A stretch of DNA of 64,000 nucleotides from Anastatus disparis (Eukaryota > Arthropoda > Insecta > Hymenoptera > Eupelmidae): NCBI GenBank assembly GCA_017163975.1, contig JAFFSR010000004.1, positions 8,804,001 through 8,868,000 of the forward strand, given 5' to 3'. The notes beneath the pieces are model-generated. The model worked only from the letters and a program-made list of their open reading frames with translations. It was not told the DNA's origin and did not search any database. The position numbers and the translations under genes are program-made. Position 1 is the first letter of the stretch. The number at the start of each line of letters is the position of its first letter. Of this stretch, positions 30,854 to 44,100 are shown piece by piece.

Positions 30854-33236
30854 CTATGTTTTTTTTGTTTTTTTACTTAAACAAAGCCAATTTTCTATTT
30901 TATAAATATCTGGCAACACTGTTCGAGTTTGAATATCTATGCAAGGTATATGCCAACCATTTTCATTTTTTTGAATATGAGGGTCATAAGGCGGCGGTGG
31001 ATGTAAAATAATTTTTGGACTATAATCTGGTTTGGAGAAGAAATATTGTCGACAGATTTGCCACTTTTTAAACAATAGTTTTAAATTTACATCATCCAAT
31101 TTAGCTTTGTGCTGTCTTAGTAAATCTCTGGTGACAAAGTATGTGTCAGGACCACTTAACATTGTCAGATGGATTAAGAAAGGATCATCTTGAGACCTGT
31201 TAATTATAAATTTTATAAGCATAAGTATACTCTTCAAAATCTATGTTATAAATATTTTGATACTAAATATCTTGTTTGAATTTATTTATTTAAAGATTAT
31301 AAATAAACAAGTGTAACAGTTAATATATATATTATACTTACAAATTTTTTAAAAGAAAAACATCTGCCTTTCTTTCTATTTCTATCATTTTTTCTTTTGA
31401 CCACCAATTCATGTGAGCTCTGCCTACAATCAGAATTCTTTTTTTATCTTTGCTGAAGTAATTAACAATTCTTAGAATCTAAAAAATAAGAATATACAAT
31501 TAATCAATAATTAAATTTAATGAATTAATAAAACTTTATAAATACTTACATTATCAAGAGAACCAGATTTTGTAACCTGCTTAGAAGCATAAGCTACATT
31601 TAATCCATCAACAACAACATCGTAAGGTTTCATTGTTTGAAGAAAAATTTTGTATTTTTTTAATTCTTCTGGGGATGTGCTTTGATATGCGTCGCTTCCA
31701 ATTATCATATTTTTAAAAACTACTGACGATAATAGTTTGAAGTTCATTTTGGATATTGGTTCTTTATGAAGTTTATGATTACATTTAATGCAATTTCCGC
31801 TAAAAAAAACAGTTATAAATATATTGAAATAATATAAAATTTTTTAAATATATGCATATTTATTTGTTATTTTTATTAACAAATTATTTAATATTTTACC
31901 TGGATTTAATTTTAGTAACAGTTGCATCATATCCAATCGATTTATAAAAATCAGCATATTTTTCAACAACAGGCATTGGTAGTATTACAAAATGTTCTTT
32001 CCAAAAATCAAATAATTTTTCAACTTCTTTTTCTACTAGATCATTTTTAAAGTTTCTTTTACAATAATCTAAATAATCTATATATACATCTGGATGTAGA
32101 AGAAGTTGATCTATTGCTGATTTCATTAATTCAAAAGCATATTCAGTGTCATTATTCTTAAAAGCAGTTGAAATAATTATTTTCATTACAGTACTTCCAG
32201 GAGTATCAGAAATTTTAATCATTTCAAACAATTCTGTAGATTCTTTCCATCTTTTAGTCAATGTTAATCCAGTAATACAATTAGTACACGTTGTACTATC
32301 TAATATTGAATGTTCCTTACGAATTTTGTCATAAATTCTACAAATCTCTTCTTCTTCCTCTGCAGTAATTGGTTTTCCATTAAAATCTGCTCTAATTCGA
32401 TAAACTTTCATGTAAGTTGATAACATAAATAAACTTAGATTGTAATTATTACGCTCCAAAAATTTAAAATAATTAATTATTTGATCAGGTTGTTTATACA
32501 TTGATATACAAAATTCACATATTATTGAATCAATAGCTGCTTCTAGCACACGTTCTTGACTTTTAAGTTCATCATGGATAGCAATCCAATCTTTGTCTTC
32601 AATAGTTTCATTATTTGAAAGCTTCTTGATAATAATTAAATCTTTATCTCTTAAATAAAGCGCTGAAGAAGCTTTTCTTATCGTACGAGATTTTGGATTA
32701 AAAGCAGTTCTATACTTACTAGGATTATCTTCTTGTCCATTATAATTATTTGTCATCTCTGACATATTTACAGAAGTTCTAAGGTCTTTCCCAGTATCAA
32801 AAATTTGATTGTTTCCATATGAACGTTTATCATATCTATGTTCATTATGTGAACCTACATTATATGAATGTTTATCATATGTACGTTCATTATGTGAACC
32901 TACATTATATGAATGTTTATCATATGAACGTTCGTGATATGAGCCTTCATTATCTGAACGTTTGTTATATGATCTTTTATTATTTGATGAATCTTCATTA
33001 TATGAACGTTTGTTATAAAAACCTTTATTATATGAATCTTCATTATTTAAACGTTCATTATATATAGGTTTCACTTCTGATGAAGTTCGATTGACTGCAT
33101 TAGATTTAAAAGTTTTACGTTGTTTAGGTTTCTTGGATGAAGGATTAGCCTCCAATATAGACTGATTAATCGAAGTGCACAGCATTCGCTTTGTGCATTG
33201 CACCATGCAACTTGTAGGACGAATAAAAGATCCCAT
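30854..33236 (-). CDS. Mitochondrial RNase P catalytic subunit PRORP (protein-only RNase P)
   Basis: Metallonuclease that removes 5' leaders from mitochondrial tRNA precursors; animal PRORP works with the TRMT10C and SDR5C1-type partners. Exons on the minus strand are 33236-31900, 31799-31550, 31478-31342 and 31196-30854, encoding 688 residues with consistent phases. The N-terminus is basic and Ser/Cys-containing, fitting a mitochondrial presequence. Residues of about 57-142 are a Tyr/Asn/Ser-rich repeat; about 200-440 is the helical PPR-like part. Zinc ligands are Cys449 and Cys452 (GNCIKC) and His657 and Cys660 (GWHIPC). The NYN-type nuclease core has PYDVVVDGLNVAY (Asp510), SQDDPFL (Asp578, Asp579) and FVTRD (Asp599), matching the family's four acidic residues. 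Apart from the repeat, length and order fit the family. Confidence 0.93.
32815..33065 (-). repeat. Minisatellite inside the PRORP coding exon
   Basis: 45-bp (15-residue) units, clearest at 32828-32920, encode a repeat of the type NERTYDKHSYNVGSH. Shorter, more degenerate five- to six-residue versions (YNKRSYNE) continue to about 33065. The reading frame is kept throughout. Confidence 0.8.
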
Positions 33237-36200
33237 TTTTTAACTGTTATTGAAAAAATTACAATTTTATAAATGAGTTATAAAAATATAGAATTTTTAA
33301 ACATGTCACTGAAATCTACTAAATGAATAATAAGAATTTGTACTTACATTGTAATAAAATAAATTATTTAACAATCATGAATCATTTCCAATAGAAATAT
33401 AAAGTAAATTGAAATATAATACAAATTTTATTTACAATTAGTAAAGTTAAGAATCGTATTCAAAATATAATTATTAACATATTTATTTATATTTTTTTCA
33501 TTATTAAAAAATTAACCTCAAAAATTAACACCGGAATGAGATTTTTTAAGATTTTTATATTTTAAAAGCTATAAGCTACAGCAGCGACAATTCTAACTAT
33601 AAACTATTAAATTCGAACTTTCTTAGTTCCCTTTTTTGACACTGTATTTACTTCTTTACGCAATCTTTGGCGCTTTTGTCACTTAAAAGAGCAGTATTGT
33701 GTGATTTTGCTGGTGGTGAATGTAAAAACAAAACGCCGAAATATTTTTTCTTATCATTATAAATTACAAAATAGAAAAAAAATTAAACATCGATTGATAA
33801 AATTTTTTATTTTATCTATTTTTTCTGCGCATTTAAAAAAATGCTAGCTTAATGATTGCGTTTGCATGCATCACGATTTAAATGGCGCGAGATTTAAAGT
33901 TATGATGAATTGGAGTCATTTTATATTCATGCCAATATTCATGAGAAATATTTTTGTAACGAACGGGTAAATTCTTTACATTTTTTATTCAAGCTTCATA
34001 AAATCTTTTGTCTAACGTAAAATATCTAAATATAAATTTTTATATAATTCATGTTGAATTGATAACTAGCGTCACCACTGACGTCATCGGCTAAAGTTGT
34101 AGTTATAATGAATGTGACCGCGAAATTTTAAATGTTAAATTGGCTTTTTGTAATGTCAAACAAAACATAAATTTTATAAATTTTTAAATCCATTCATTAT
34201 ATTTAAAGATAATTGAATTTTTTATTGTTTTTATAAAAATTTTTATTGTTTCTATAAAATGTAAAATCATATTTAAAAAAATGATTAAAAATTTTTTTTC
34301 CTTTTTTGAAGTGATAATTTCTATACAATTAATAATTCAAAAATTAATAAAATCTGAACAAAACAAAACTAAGGTATGAAAATTATAATTTAATATGCAA
34401 GTTAAAATGACTTGCTTTCCAGCCATAACTGGCCTCGAAGTGTACAAAAATACGAATTTGTCACTTCAGGGCTTTTATCTTTTTATGACAATGCTTTTCT
34501 GCTTAAATACTTTGCAATATGGAATTGAGAATGAAATATTTGCATTTAGAATTTCAAGAGCTTCACAATAAAGTTTGATTAACGAAAATTTATAATTTTT
34601 TACTTTAAACAATGAATTCTTTTAATTCATTAAAAGTCCTTCCATTTCTTTCATTGAAATTTTTTTGATTTCGATGTCATGTTCATAAATTGGAAAATGA
34701 GACTTCCAATTATGAAATTTAAATTTTTTGCAAATAAATAAATTTAAAATTTTATATTTAGCTAAAAAAAGTAAGAAAAGATTTAAATAAACGGCACTGT
34801 TCTCGTTTGCCGTCTATTTCTTTTTTTACTTAATTTTCATATTTGATAAAATCAACGAGATTGGCGATGTTGAGTGATTATCGTTGCATAATTAAAAATG
34901 AATTATCAAGTTTGTAAAAAACTCAAAAAAAAATCAGTTGACTTCTAATAAAATGAAATAAAAAACTGTTTGTTGTTATAACCAAGTAAAAATTTGCAAA
35001 CTCCCATAATTATAAATTTTCTATACTAAGAAATCCATGCGCAGGGTTTAAAGCGTTGATTCTCAAAATGACATTAAGAATGCACAATTTCGTTGTTAAA
35101 TTAAAATATCATTCCCATTTACTTCTAGGTCCTTTTGATTACCGTGCATTTTGCCTTGGGCCAAAGCGCGTTCACTTGATAACGTTAAATTTTAATTTTG
35201 TAATATTACAAGCCAGACATTTGTACGCGAGGAAAGTGAGCCGTGAAGATTACGACGCAATGCAATTTTCTGGCAAAAATAATTGATAATGAATATATAA
35301 CAAGATTGAGCGTGAAAAAGTTGTTTTTCACTAAATTAGATCTATTTTTAAAAATTCTATAATAATTATTTGTTTATTTGCGATATAAGCTGTATAAATT
35401 TATTTTTATAGTTTTCATTCGTTATATATTAAATTTTCTATAATTAATTATTCTATTATTCAGCATAAAAATATCCTTTATTACCTATCAAGAAAATTAC
35501 ATAAAAAGCTATGTGATGCGTTAGCCTCATTCAATAGTTCGATGTACAACATTTCTTTTATAAAATTTAAGAAATAATGATTTTGATTCACTGAAACGTC
35601 AAATTTTTATGTTTTATTTTAGTGAAAAAATTTTAAAAATATTTTTTAATAATTAAACTTGTATGAAATTTTAAGATTCCCATATAAAAATATTAATTCT
35701 CTGTATTAACTGAAACTTTATTGTTATCTGTATTCTTTGCTAATTGGTAGTTTTTTCAACAGTCTGTTCTTGTTTCAAGAATACTTCTACAGCTAACAAG
35801 CTTAAAAATATAATTGCAATTTCAATAAACTGATTTACATTGCGAAAATATAATTAAAAATTTAATTCAATAATAATAAAAAAAGGTTAAATATCTTCAT
35901 CAAATGAATAATCGATCATTGATTTATCATAAAAAGTAAATAACATTACAACTTATTTGTCAAATAATTAATTTAAATGAATTGGATGTAGTTTGTGCTC
36001 GCAAGATAGAGTAATGCAGTGCAAATAAAAATTTAAAGGAAATTTGATTTTCCACAATTTAAATAATCTAAAGATCGATTAAAAAGCAAAAAATTTTATT
36101 TGAAAAAGAATATTTTATTCATTTGACAAATTGTAAAAGAAAGCTAAAGAAAATTTTTATGAACTTAGATATTATTATGTCTATTAATGACAAATATCAA

Positions 36201-36493
36201 AGTTGTAGTTTAAGAAATTACAGTAGATGAACTATATTCGAATTAAAAAGAAAATATAACAATTGAAAAATTTATTTTAAAAAGTTGTTCTTTTGGTGAA
36301 TTAATTTTGATGCACATCGATTACAAATCGATTAAATAACTCTTAAAATACAGTAATTTAGAGATCTTTAATTTATTTTTAGAAATAAAGAACTTTTTGT
36401 GCATCATTCGAATTTTAAGTCAAGATTTAGACTTCAATACAGTTTTGCATATCAAGTCAAAATTATATAATCAAATATTTTTTTTATAATTTT

Positions 36494-36634
36494 CGAGGTC
36501 GTTTCAGTGTGTTTGTGAACAAAACACATGCAATGTACAGTGGTGCTTGTATCAATTAGCTGAAAGCGGGATTCAAACTCGGGACCTCGAGATTACGAAT
36601 CCATCGTTTTACCAAATGAGCCATTGACGATCAC
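36494..36634 (-). repeat. tRNA-derived SINE, reverse orientation, 3'-truncated
   Basis: The minus strand reads GGTGATCGTCAATGGCTCAT, then TGGATTCGTAATCTCGAGG, then GAGTTTGAATCCCGC (B box), then the family body (ATACAAGCACCACTGTACAT and ACAAACACACTGA). The 3' tail of the family is missing. Confidence 0.75.
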
Positions 36635-37279
36635 CCTTTTCCATATTAATAATATTAATAATTTATCATTATTAATTAAATTAATATCATAAAGAATAAA
36701 AATTTAATAAAATATTTAATTACATATTAAATGTCTTTTCATAACAAACTACCTTACATAAAAATGTATATATATCGCTTTAAAAAGCTTAACTCTCTAA
36801 TTTATATATTGATGCCATACATCAAAAGCAACGATTTCTCTGAAACGAATCTTTAAAAAAAAAAGAAAGAAATAGATTGCGTAGGAGTTGCACATATAGA
36901 AGCATATATGTAAGAATAATAAAAAAAAAAGTGAATAAGAAGGAAAAAATTAAAGTATATATCTTTTCTGGTTTGCGGCACGTAGTGCGTTCTCCGTTAA
37001 CTCCCACGTACAAAATATGCGTGTGCTGTGGTGTGGCTCGCGCCCTCTTTATATGCCGCTAACTTATCCTATTCTATAGAGTTCAACTCCTACATGTATA
37101 AAGATGCATAATATCTTATACAGATATTTCAGTACTCAGTAGGTTATACACGGATGAGTATTTATAGATGTTAAAAAATCAAATTATATCAATAGATTTT
37201 ATCGAGAAATTATATTGCTTATGAAAATTAATCATTAATTATCGATTATTTTTTTAACATCAAGATGATCAATGAGGTG

Positions 37280-37370
37280 TTAATAGAAATTCGATCAAGA
37301 TTCGAACTTGGGACTTGGAGTTACAAATCCTTCAGTCCATCGCATCATTTACTGAAGGCCTCTGCTATCT
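37280..37370 (-). repeat. tRNA-like SINE head, divergent
   Basis: The minus strand contains a tRNA-like stretch with GGATTTGTAACTCC and a B box AAGTTCGAATCTT. The A-box half is degenerate and no family body is recognised downstream. A decayed or different SINE is likelier than a tRNA gene. Confidence 0.45.
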
Positions 37371-37784
37371 TTATTATTATTATATCTTTGAATTTGTTTG
37401 AGAAATAAAAAATGATTGTTAATTGAATCATGTAAAAAAATTGAAAAATTATAATATTGCAGAAACTATTAGAATTTTATTAAATATTGATTAATTTGAT
37501 TTCAAATAAAAGGTAATTTAGCACTATTTCCTCTGTATTATATTTTATTTTCTAAACGCATTTGAAATCAAATTTCATTGTCGACTTAATATGGAAATTA
37601 TCTCTTACAGTGTATCAATATACTATAATTTTTTTTTGTAATTAAACACATTTTAATTTAATTTTATATGATTTATGATAAATTAAAAATTTTATAACTT
37701 ATTTGACTTGCTTATCATTAATTATTTCATAAAATTTTTATTATTTAAATAATTGTTCATATTAAAAATGATCTTTTTTTTCAT

Positions 37785-37955
37785 TTAATTTAACGTCCCT
37801 GTATTTCAGCTATTAATCAATTAGCGACGGAGATTTCTCACAGCATTTTTGAAGAAAGCACATGTGATTAAATCAGCCGAGAGTGGGATTCAAACTCGAA
37901 TCCTCGAAATTATAAAGCCATATCGCTCTAACCGAATGAGCCACCGAAATCTCTA
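37785..37955 (-). repeat. tRNA-derived SINE, reverse orientation
   Basis: The minus strand head has GTGGCTCATTCGGTTAGAGC and GAGTTTGAATCCCACTCT, followed by GGCTGATTTAATCACATGTG. The tail reads CGTCGCTAATTGATTAATAG and then ACGTTAAATTAAATG. It matches the family at both ends, with a shortened, divergent body. Confidence 0.7.
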
Positions 37956-38299
37956 AATGATTAGTTTTTTTTCTCTGTGATTACATTCAAAAACTTTTTC
38001 TACGCATTAAAATATTCATTCATAGGGCCTTACAAATAAGGAGGAGCGGATCTTTTCTTTCTTTACTATATACAGTTCTGATCGTTTGACATGGTATGTG
38101 TACGTGATCAGTTTATATTCCAGCCAGCAGACGAGAGAGAAAGAAAGAGAGACAGAAGCAGCGAGAGTTTGTGGTCTCGCGCTTCTCCTCTTGTAAAATA
38201 TTACATTTCAAATGTATCTTTCTGCGTTCTTATAATTTCTTTTTTATTTCACTTTTTTTAACAACTTTTTTTTAAAAAAATTATAATAAAGGACGGAAT

Positions 38300-41087
38300 A
38301 TACGCGTGTTGTTGAGGAGGCGCCTTTTTTCATCGCTGCGTATTATTCGCGTGTGTGAGTGTGCTACTGTAGTGTACGTGTAATTTCAGTAGCGGGAGCC
38401 TCAACAATACGGACAACGGCTCTTCTTTCTTTTCTTCTTTCCTATAATTAAGTAAGAATAATATGTAAATATAATTTAACGACATTAGAATTATATTTGA
38501 TATTGTGAAAATACCTAAGTTAAATGTATAATTATGATTTTTAGTGATACTATAAGGTAATTGATTATTTAATGAAAAATACACCATTATTTCGATATTG
38601 TTAAGGTTAGGATTGATCTATGGGTCACATACATAACCCCTAAAAAAACTTCATAACGTGTGCACAGTGGTGTGTTTTTGTAATTGTATGGTGAAATGCT
38701 TGCGTATTTTGAAGTGAGACTTTTGAGTAGGGGGAAGTTGGGGAAGTGAAGTTTATTTATGTTCCCTTTCATGAAGCTTTCTGCTTACTGCGTAAAAGTA
38801 AAAAGATATATAGATTCACTGCCTGCGTAATTTCGTCCTATAGATTGACCTAAGTGCTCCTGCACTGATTTAACTTTTAATATATTTCTTTTTTACTTTT
38901 GACATTGACTAATGTTGATAAGTCTTAATTTATCAGTATTACTAAAAAGGATTTATATCGAGCCACATCACGTTATTATAATCTTTCTAACCTATAAATT
39001 ATTAATTTTTAAAATTTAATTCAATTATTTATAAAAAATAAACTTAAATTATCGTTCAATTATTACATAAAAAGTGTTTACTTATAACTAATATAAAAAA
39101 AAAGATTTTTATAAATTTAAATAAGAATAGAATCCACCGTACAAATGCCTCAGTGTAAATAATGCATAATACGCAGTGGAAAAACGATATAATTCTCGTG
39201 TCATCTCCCTCTCACGTATATGTTGTATGTATATAAGTATGAGTGCGCGTTTTTACCCACTTTTCCCGGACGCAATTTTACAGCCCCTCCTTTTTCTTAA
39301 TTTGAAAAACTCATTAAATACTGTTTAACAAACGCATATCTGTGCTTATTGTCCATTGTTGAGAATAAGATACAAACAATCATGTATCATTAATATTTGT
39401 TTTTTACAGAAAATTCGAAGACGAAGAACGTCCCCACTTGTCTAATTTGGAGTAAAACAGCCAATATACAGAAGTTCACTCGTAGAAGACAGCCGAGCTA
39501 TAGAAGAGAGAGTTAACCGAACCTTTAGAAAAGCTACTCCAATCTATCGAAGCAAAAGAGAAAGACATACATCGAGAATACTCATATAAAGGAAAAAGAG
39601 AAAAAAAGAAGAGAGAGAGAGAAAGAAAAAGTATATACGTTATATAGTGGAATATAGTATAGAGGTTTTAGCGGGTATCTAATAAAAGTGCGCGTGCGCG
39701 CCACTGCTGGCGCACGCGGCTCGTATTCACCTTTCAGAAAACGTCGACCTATCGTCACAGCAGCAAAGTTTTAAGGGAAGGGAAGGAGTGAGAAAGAAAG
39801 AAAAGAGAGAGAAGAATATAAGTGTATAGAGAGGAGGTGAGGAGGAGGTGAACCATCCAGCAGCAAGCAGCACCAGCAGCAGAGCCAACAGCCAACAAGC
39901 AGTAACTCAAACTTTAAAGTTTAATAGAATAAAAAAAGAGAGAGAGAGAAAAGAAGGAAAAGAAAAAAATACATTATTAAAAATTTTGACGACGGCTTAC
40001 GACGACAACAATCGACGAAGAAGACGTGCAGATGAGACACCTTGTGCAAAGTTATAACAGTGGCAACGCCTGTATAAAGTGCGCGCGCGCCGCGTAGTAG
40101 TTTAATAGCCGCCGCCTGGTTTTTAAGAGTAAAGCGCCGCTCTTCTTCTCTTCTCCCCCACCTTATATAGAAAAAACGACGTTTATTATAAATCAACATT
40201 TTTATTATAAAACAAAAGGTTATACACAAATGGTTCGCATAGCCATTCAAGTTTAAAAAGGTGAAAAGAAGTTTTTAGAATTAATATACAGGAAGAAAAA
40301 CGGCGTCGAGGAAGAGAGAGCGAGGGGGACACTTTCTTCTTTCGCTCTCTCTCTCTCTCTTTCTCTCTCTCTTTTTTACTCGCGTGGCGTAGTAAGTGTA
40401 GTGCGCTGCTGTGCTCTGCCCCAGGCCAGCCTTCTATATACGCCACATATCCGGAGCTTGAGGACGACGTAGACGACGTCGTCGTCCGTCGTGTGGTCTA
40501 TAAATTTTTTTATTTTTTATTTATAAGTGCGTGTTTTTTTTGTAGAAAAAAATTAAGAGTTGATACTAGAAAGTTGACGGCTCTGCTGCTGTGAAAAAAA
40601 AGATAAAACCCCTTTTTTCAGTGTGGTCTCTCTTAGTGGTGACCCCCACAAGTTTTTTTTAACTCTAACCCCCTTATTTAGAGGTGAAGAGTTTTTAAAA
40701 TAAGAAGAGGTTAATTTTTTTTGCTTGCTTCAACATTTAGCTGCAGCTGATAGTGCATAGTAAGGTGTTCGAGATGTGATAAAAGAATATATATATATGT
40801 ATATATATATATCTAGTGCGTGTAGACAAGTTGTATGCTCCAAAGTGAGGAAGACTAGAAAAGCAATTTAGCAGCACAGCATAGAAGGTGTTTTATATTG
40901 TGGTGTGTGTCATCGATAGCTTAGGGGATAGTTTGGAGATATTTAAGGAAGAAGCTGAGCTATTACGTATTGAAAAAGCCAGCTTCAAGTGTCAGAGGAA
41001 GTTGAGGTCAAATAAGTGTGAAAAAGACAAAAAAGAGGAGGCTGCGGCGTGGCCGAGGTGGCGGCCAGTGGTGGAGCAATTGGCAGG
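38300..41087 (+). promoter_or_regulatory. sgg: Presumed promoter and long 5' leader of shaggy
   Basis: A GC- and purine-rich zone in otherwise AT-rich DNA, with GA/CT tracts at 39600-39640, 39780-39830 and 40345-40372, GTGCGCGTGCGCGCC near 39689 and CGACGTAGACGACGTCGTCG near 40465. An acceptor-like TTTTTTACAG ends at 39409 and a donor-like AAGTAAGAA lies at 38451, so the leader may be two exons (to 38451 and from 39410). The exon would then run 39410-41169. Open frames here start at GTG rather than ATG and carry no domain. Transcription start not determined. Confidence 0.45.
40788..40812. repeat. TA microsatellite in the shaggy leader
   Basis: Short (TA)n tract interrupted by one TGTA. Confidence 0.7.
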
Positions 41088-41169
41088 ATGAGCAGCCGAC
41101 CCAGGACCACCTCCTTTGCTGAGGGGAATAAACCACCTAACCCACCGCTTGGTGGTATGAAGATAAGCA
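41088..41169 (+). CDS. sgg: shaggy / glycogen synthase kinase-3, first coding exon (partial gene)
   Basis: The first 27 codons plus one base of the GSK-3 kinase orthologue, which acts in Wnt, insulin and circadian signalling. The translation MSSRPRTTSFAEGNKPP... matches the conserved GSK-3beta/Shaggy N-terminus. Ser9 sits in RPRTTSF, the RxRxxS site whose phosphorylation by Akt-type kinases makes an inhibitory pseudosubstrate. The exon ends ATAAGCA followed by GTGAGT at 41170, leaving phase 1. The kinase-domain exons are not in the window. The start is the first Met of the conserved peptide; nothing upstream in frame looks coding. This is the only part of the gene whose coding role is certain here. 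Confidence 0.92.
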
Positions 41170-44100
41170 GTGAGTACCATAGGATGAGATATTCTAATCT
41201 TTGTTCATATCTATTATCGAGTATTTCAATACAATTTTATTGAATTTTAATTAATTTATTTTGATATTCATTGGTTTTCTCTTTACATAAGTTACGTTAT
41301 TTTATCAAATAAGATATAAAGTCAATATCTAAATGAAAATATTTGAAATATTTATCTCAATTACCAGTTTTTCTTATAATTATGAGTGAAGAATTGAGAA
41401 GAATAAGTTTATTTACTCAATTTTTAATATGTTTTCATTAAATATTTATCAAACTATTGAAATAAAATTTTTTTATATTTATATAAATCTATGTATATTA
41501 GTTACTTATAAATATGACTTCACAAAGCATAAGTAGGCTATAAATTTTAGGCGATCTAAGTGTGCTGTCATGTATTTCCACAGAACTATATTATTAGATA
41601 TTGTACTTGGTAAATATATTTGATTTTGCATTTCAATAAATAATGAAATATGAGTACATGAAAATGCTTCATAATTCAATTTATAGATAAATTTCTTTTT
41701 AATTAGTATAAATAATACATGATTTCGTGTGAAAATTCTTGACTTAATTATCACAAGTTTGGTATTAGCTTATAAGAGGGAGGATTATGATTAAAACAAA
41801 GAAAAGGATAGTAAAAATCACAGGATGAGCCACTATTGAGTATTAGATCAAAGAATCTTGGATACCGATTATTTGACCAAAGAAATGGAGGACTTTCTTT
41901 TTCTGCTGGAACTATCCTCCTGGGAGCAGTTTTTACTCTAGTTATCATCCGGTTGTTAGTTATGATGATAATAAAAAGACAACTACTTAAGAAAAGAGTT
42001 AAGATCACAGGAACATTTTGTTACAGGCGGTACATATGATTTCAGATGACCAATGTATAATGTATACATGAAGAAAATAAAGCAAGATACAGATAGGGTA
42101 AAAAAACTAACCGACACCTCAGAAGCTTCCAAACTTTATTATTAGAAAGGCAAGACAGATCCTGCTAATCGAAAGAAATGATTCTTATAAAGACTGTTGC
42201 TTTCCCTTAAGAGCAACACAGCCATAAAATCTATTTTGTTAAACTAGAACTTTGGTAAAACAAATAATTTTGGTGTAAAGCAATTAATAGCAAAGTATAA
42301 AAAGTCTATTAAATCACATTATTTGCTTTAGACATAAATGACAATTTTTCAGATTGTCTGTTTCTAAATAAATGCAATCTTTCAAGTTTGTCAAGCATTA
42401 TATATGCATATTTGTAAAAAACAAATATTAAAGTTTTTTCTGTATTATAAAAATTATGATTTTCAAAAATCAACTCAGATTTTAAAAGCTCAAATATTTT
42501 TAAATATTTTATTGATATTAATTTAAGGAAATTAAAATGTATTTCTGAAGTAATTAAAAATATATTTGAAAATTTTACATATTACGCAATACTCTAAACA
42601 TATAAATTGCTTTAAATTTAATTTAATAAGATAAAATTTTCATGTAACTCTATATTTTAAACATATAAGTTGCTTTATATCTTATAAGATGAAATTTTCC
42701 TGTAACTAAAAATTGCAAAATTAAAAAAAAAATTTTTTTAAACAATTCAATAAAATTGTATTGTATTTTTATTTTTAGTTAATCATTTTATTGCATATCA
42801 ATATATAATATTTCATATTTCCATGATGCTTACATTTTTAAGGTTATGTTTTAAGATACATTACTACAATGTAACCAATACATCTAACGGTAAGAGATTA
42901 TTTGTTACAATGAACAACAGCTGATGAAGCCTTAAAAATTCAATAATCAATCAATTTCTAATTATTGAATGATACTAAAACTCATTCAATGAGTTTCAAT
43001 GTACTAATGCAAACTTCATATTGTTTAAAAAATTAATGTTAACAAGAACATTTTGATTTTAACATAGTACAATAACTTAAACATGTGAGCATTATTATTA
43101 CAAATTATTTTCACTTATTTAATCCATAAAAAATTAAATTTTCATACGTTAAAGATCTCCTATAAGAAATTTATAGCAACATAGCGATTCTTGATTTTGC
43201 TTCTTTATTGATTATTAGAAATCAATAAAAGAGCATAATCATTAATACACAACTTCTTTAATTATTATTACTCCCAACATCAGTTGACCTTCCAAGAAAA
43301 AAATTTTAAGTACGTTAAAATATCTCTTGACCCAATTTTATTCTGAAAATTTACATAAAAATGTCAACAACAGCATGGCATTGTTTTATTTTTTATAACT
43401 GTTCCTATAGTCGAATTTTTCTTAGGATGAAAAATTTTTCTCTCCTAGCCCTTGAATCTAATTTTTTTCTTTTTCTCTTTCTCTCTTGATATATCATGTA
43501 CATGATCATAATAGGCAAGCAGGAAAATGACTTGGTGTTGAGGCTGTCAGAAGTTCAAGGGTTGTGGAAAGGAAAAGCTCTTTTTTTTCTTTCATACCTG
43601 TTCATAGTATTGTATTTCTTTTTCTCTTGCACTATTATTTTTCGATTTTTTTTTTTTTTAATACAGCGCTTGAAATTTTTTTGATTTACTGTTTTTTTAA
43701 CATTATATTTACGTAGATTGATTTTGTTCTGTATTATTTATTGAAAACATTTTCAAATTTTTATGTTTTAATAATGTAATAAAATAATATATTGTTGTAT
43801 ATTAAAAATAAATAATTTTCTTGTTTGTGAAATAATTAAATTTTCTCCAATTAAAAAGATACAAAATTTTTTCAAAATTTTAATTATAAAATTGATGCAT
43901 AAAATTATTTTTGGTCAAAACACTTTGATCAAAAATATATTTTCATCTAAAAAATTATAGTTCAATCTAAATAATTTAAAATTCAGTATTTCTCATAAAA
44001 CTAAAAAAAAGAACAAGAATATAAATTTGCTTATAAAGAAAAAAGGAAATTAAAAAAAATCGTCTTATATCAACTCGCCCTTTAAACGCAGAATCAACTC

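Larger units (their letters stand above)
33237..38290. other. Intergenic region between PRORP (-) and shaggy (+)
   Basis: About 5 kb, mostly AT-rich. It should hold the PRORP promoter and the upstream regulatory region of shaggy. Three tRNA-like SINE insertions in reverse orientation lie at 36494-36634, 37280-37370 and 37785-37955. Open frames of 60-80 codons here have no domain, signal peptide or splice context and are not called. Confidence 0.55.

Noticed and set aside
32819..33067. 82-codon plus-strand ORF rich in Tyr, His and Met
   Set aside because: Exact antisense of the PRORP coding minisatellite.
40888..41091. Upstream ORF overlapping the shaggy start (stop at ATGA)
   Set aside because: It begins at GTG, not ATG, and shows no conserved peptide; the overlap is probably coincidental.
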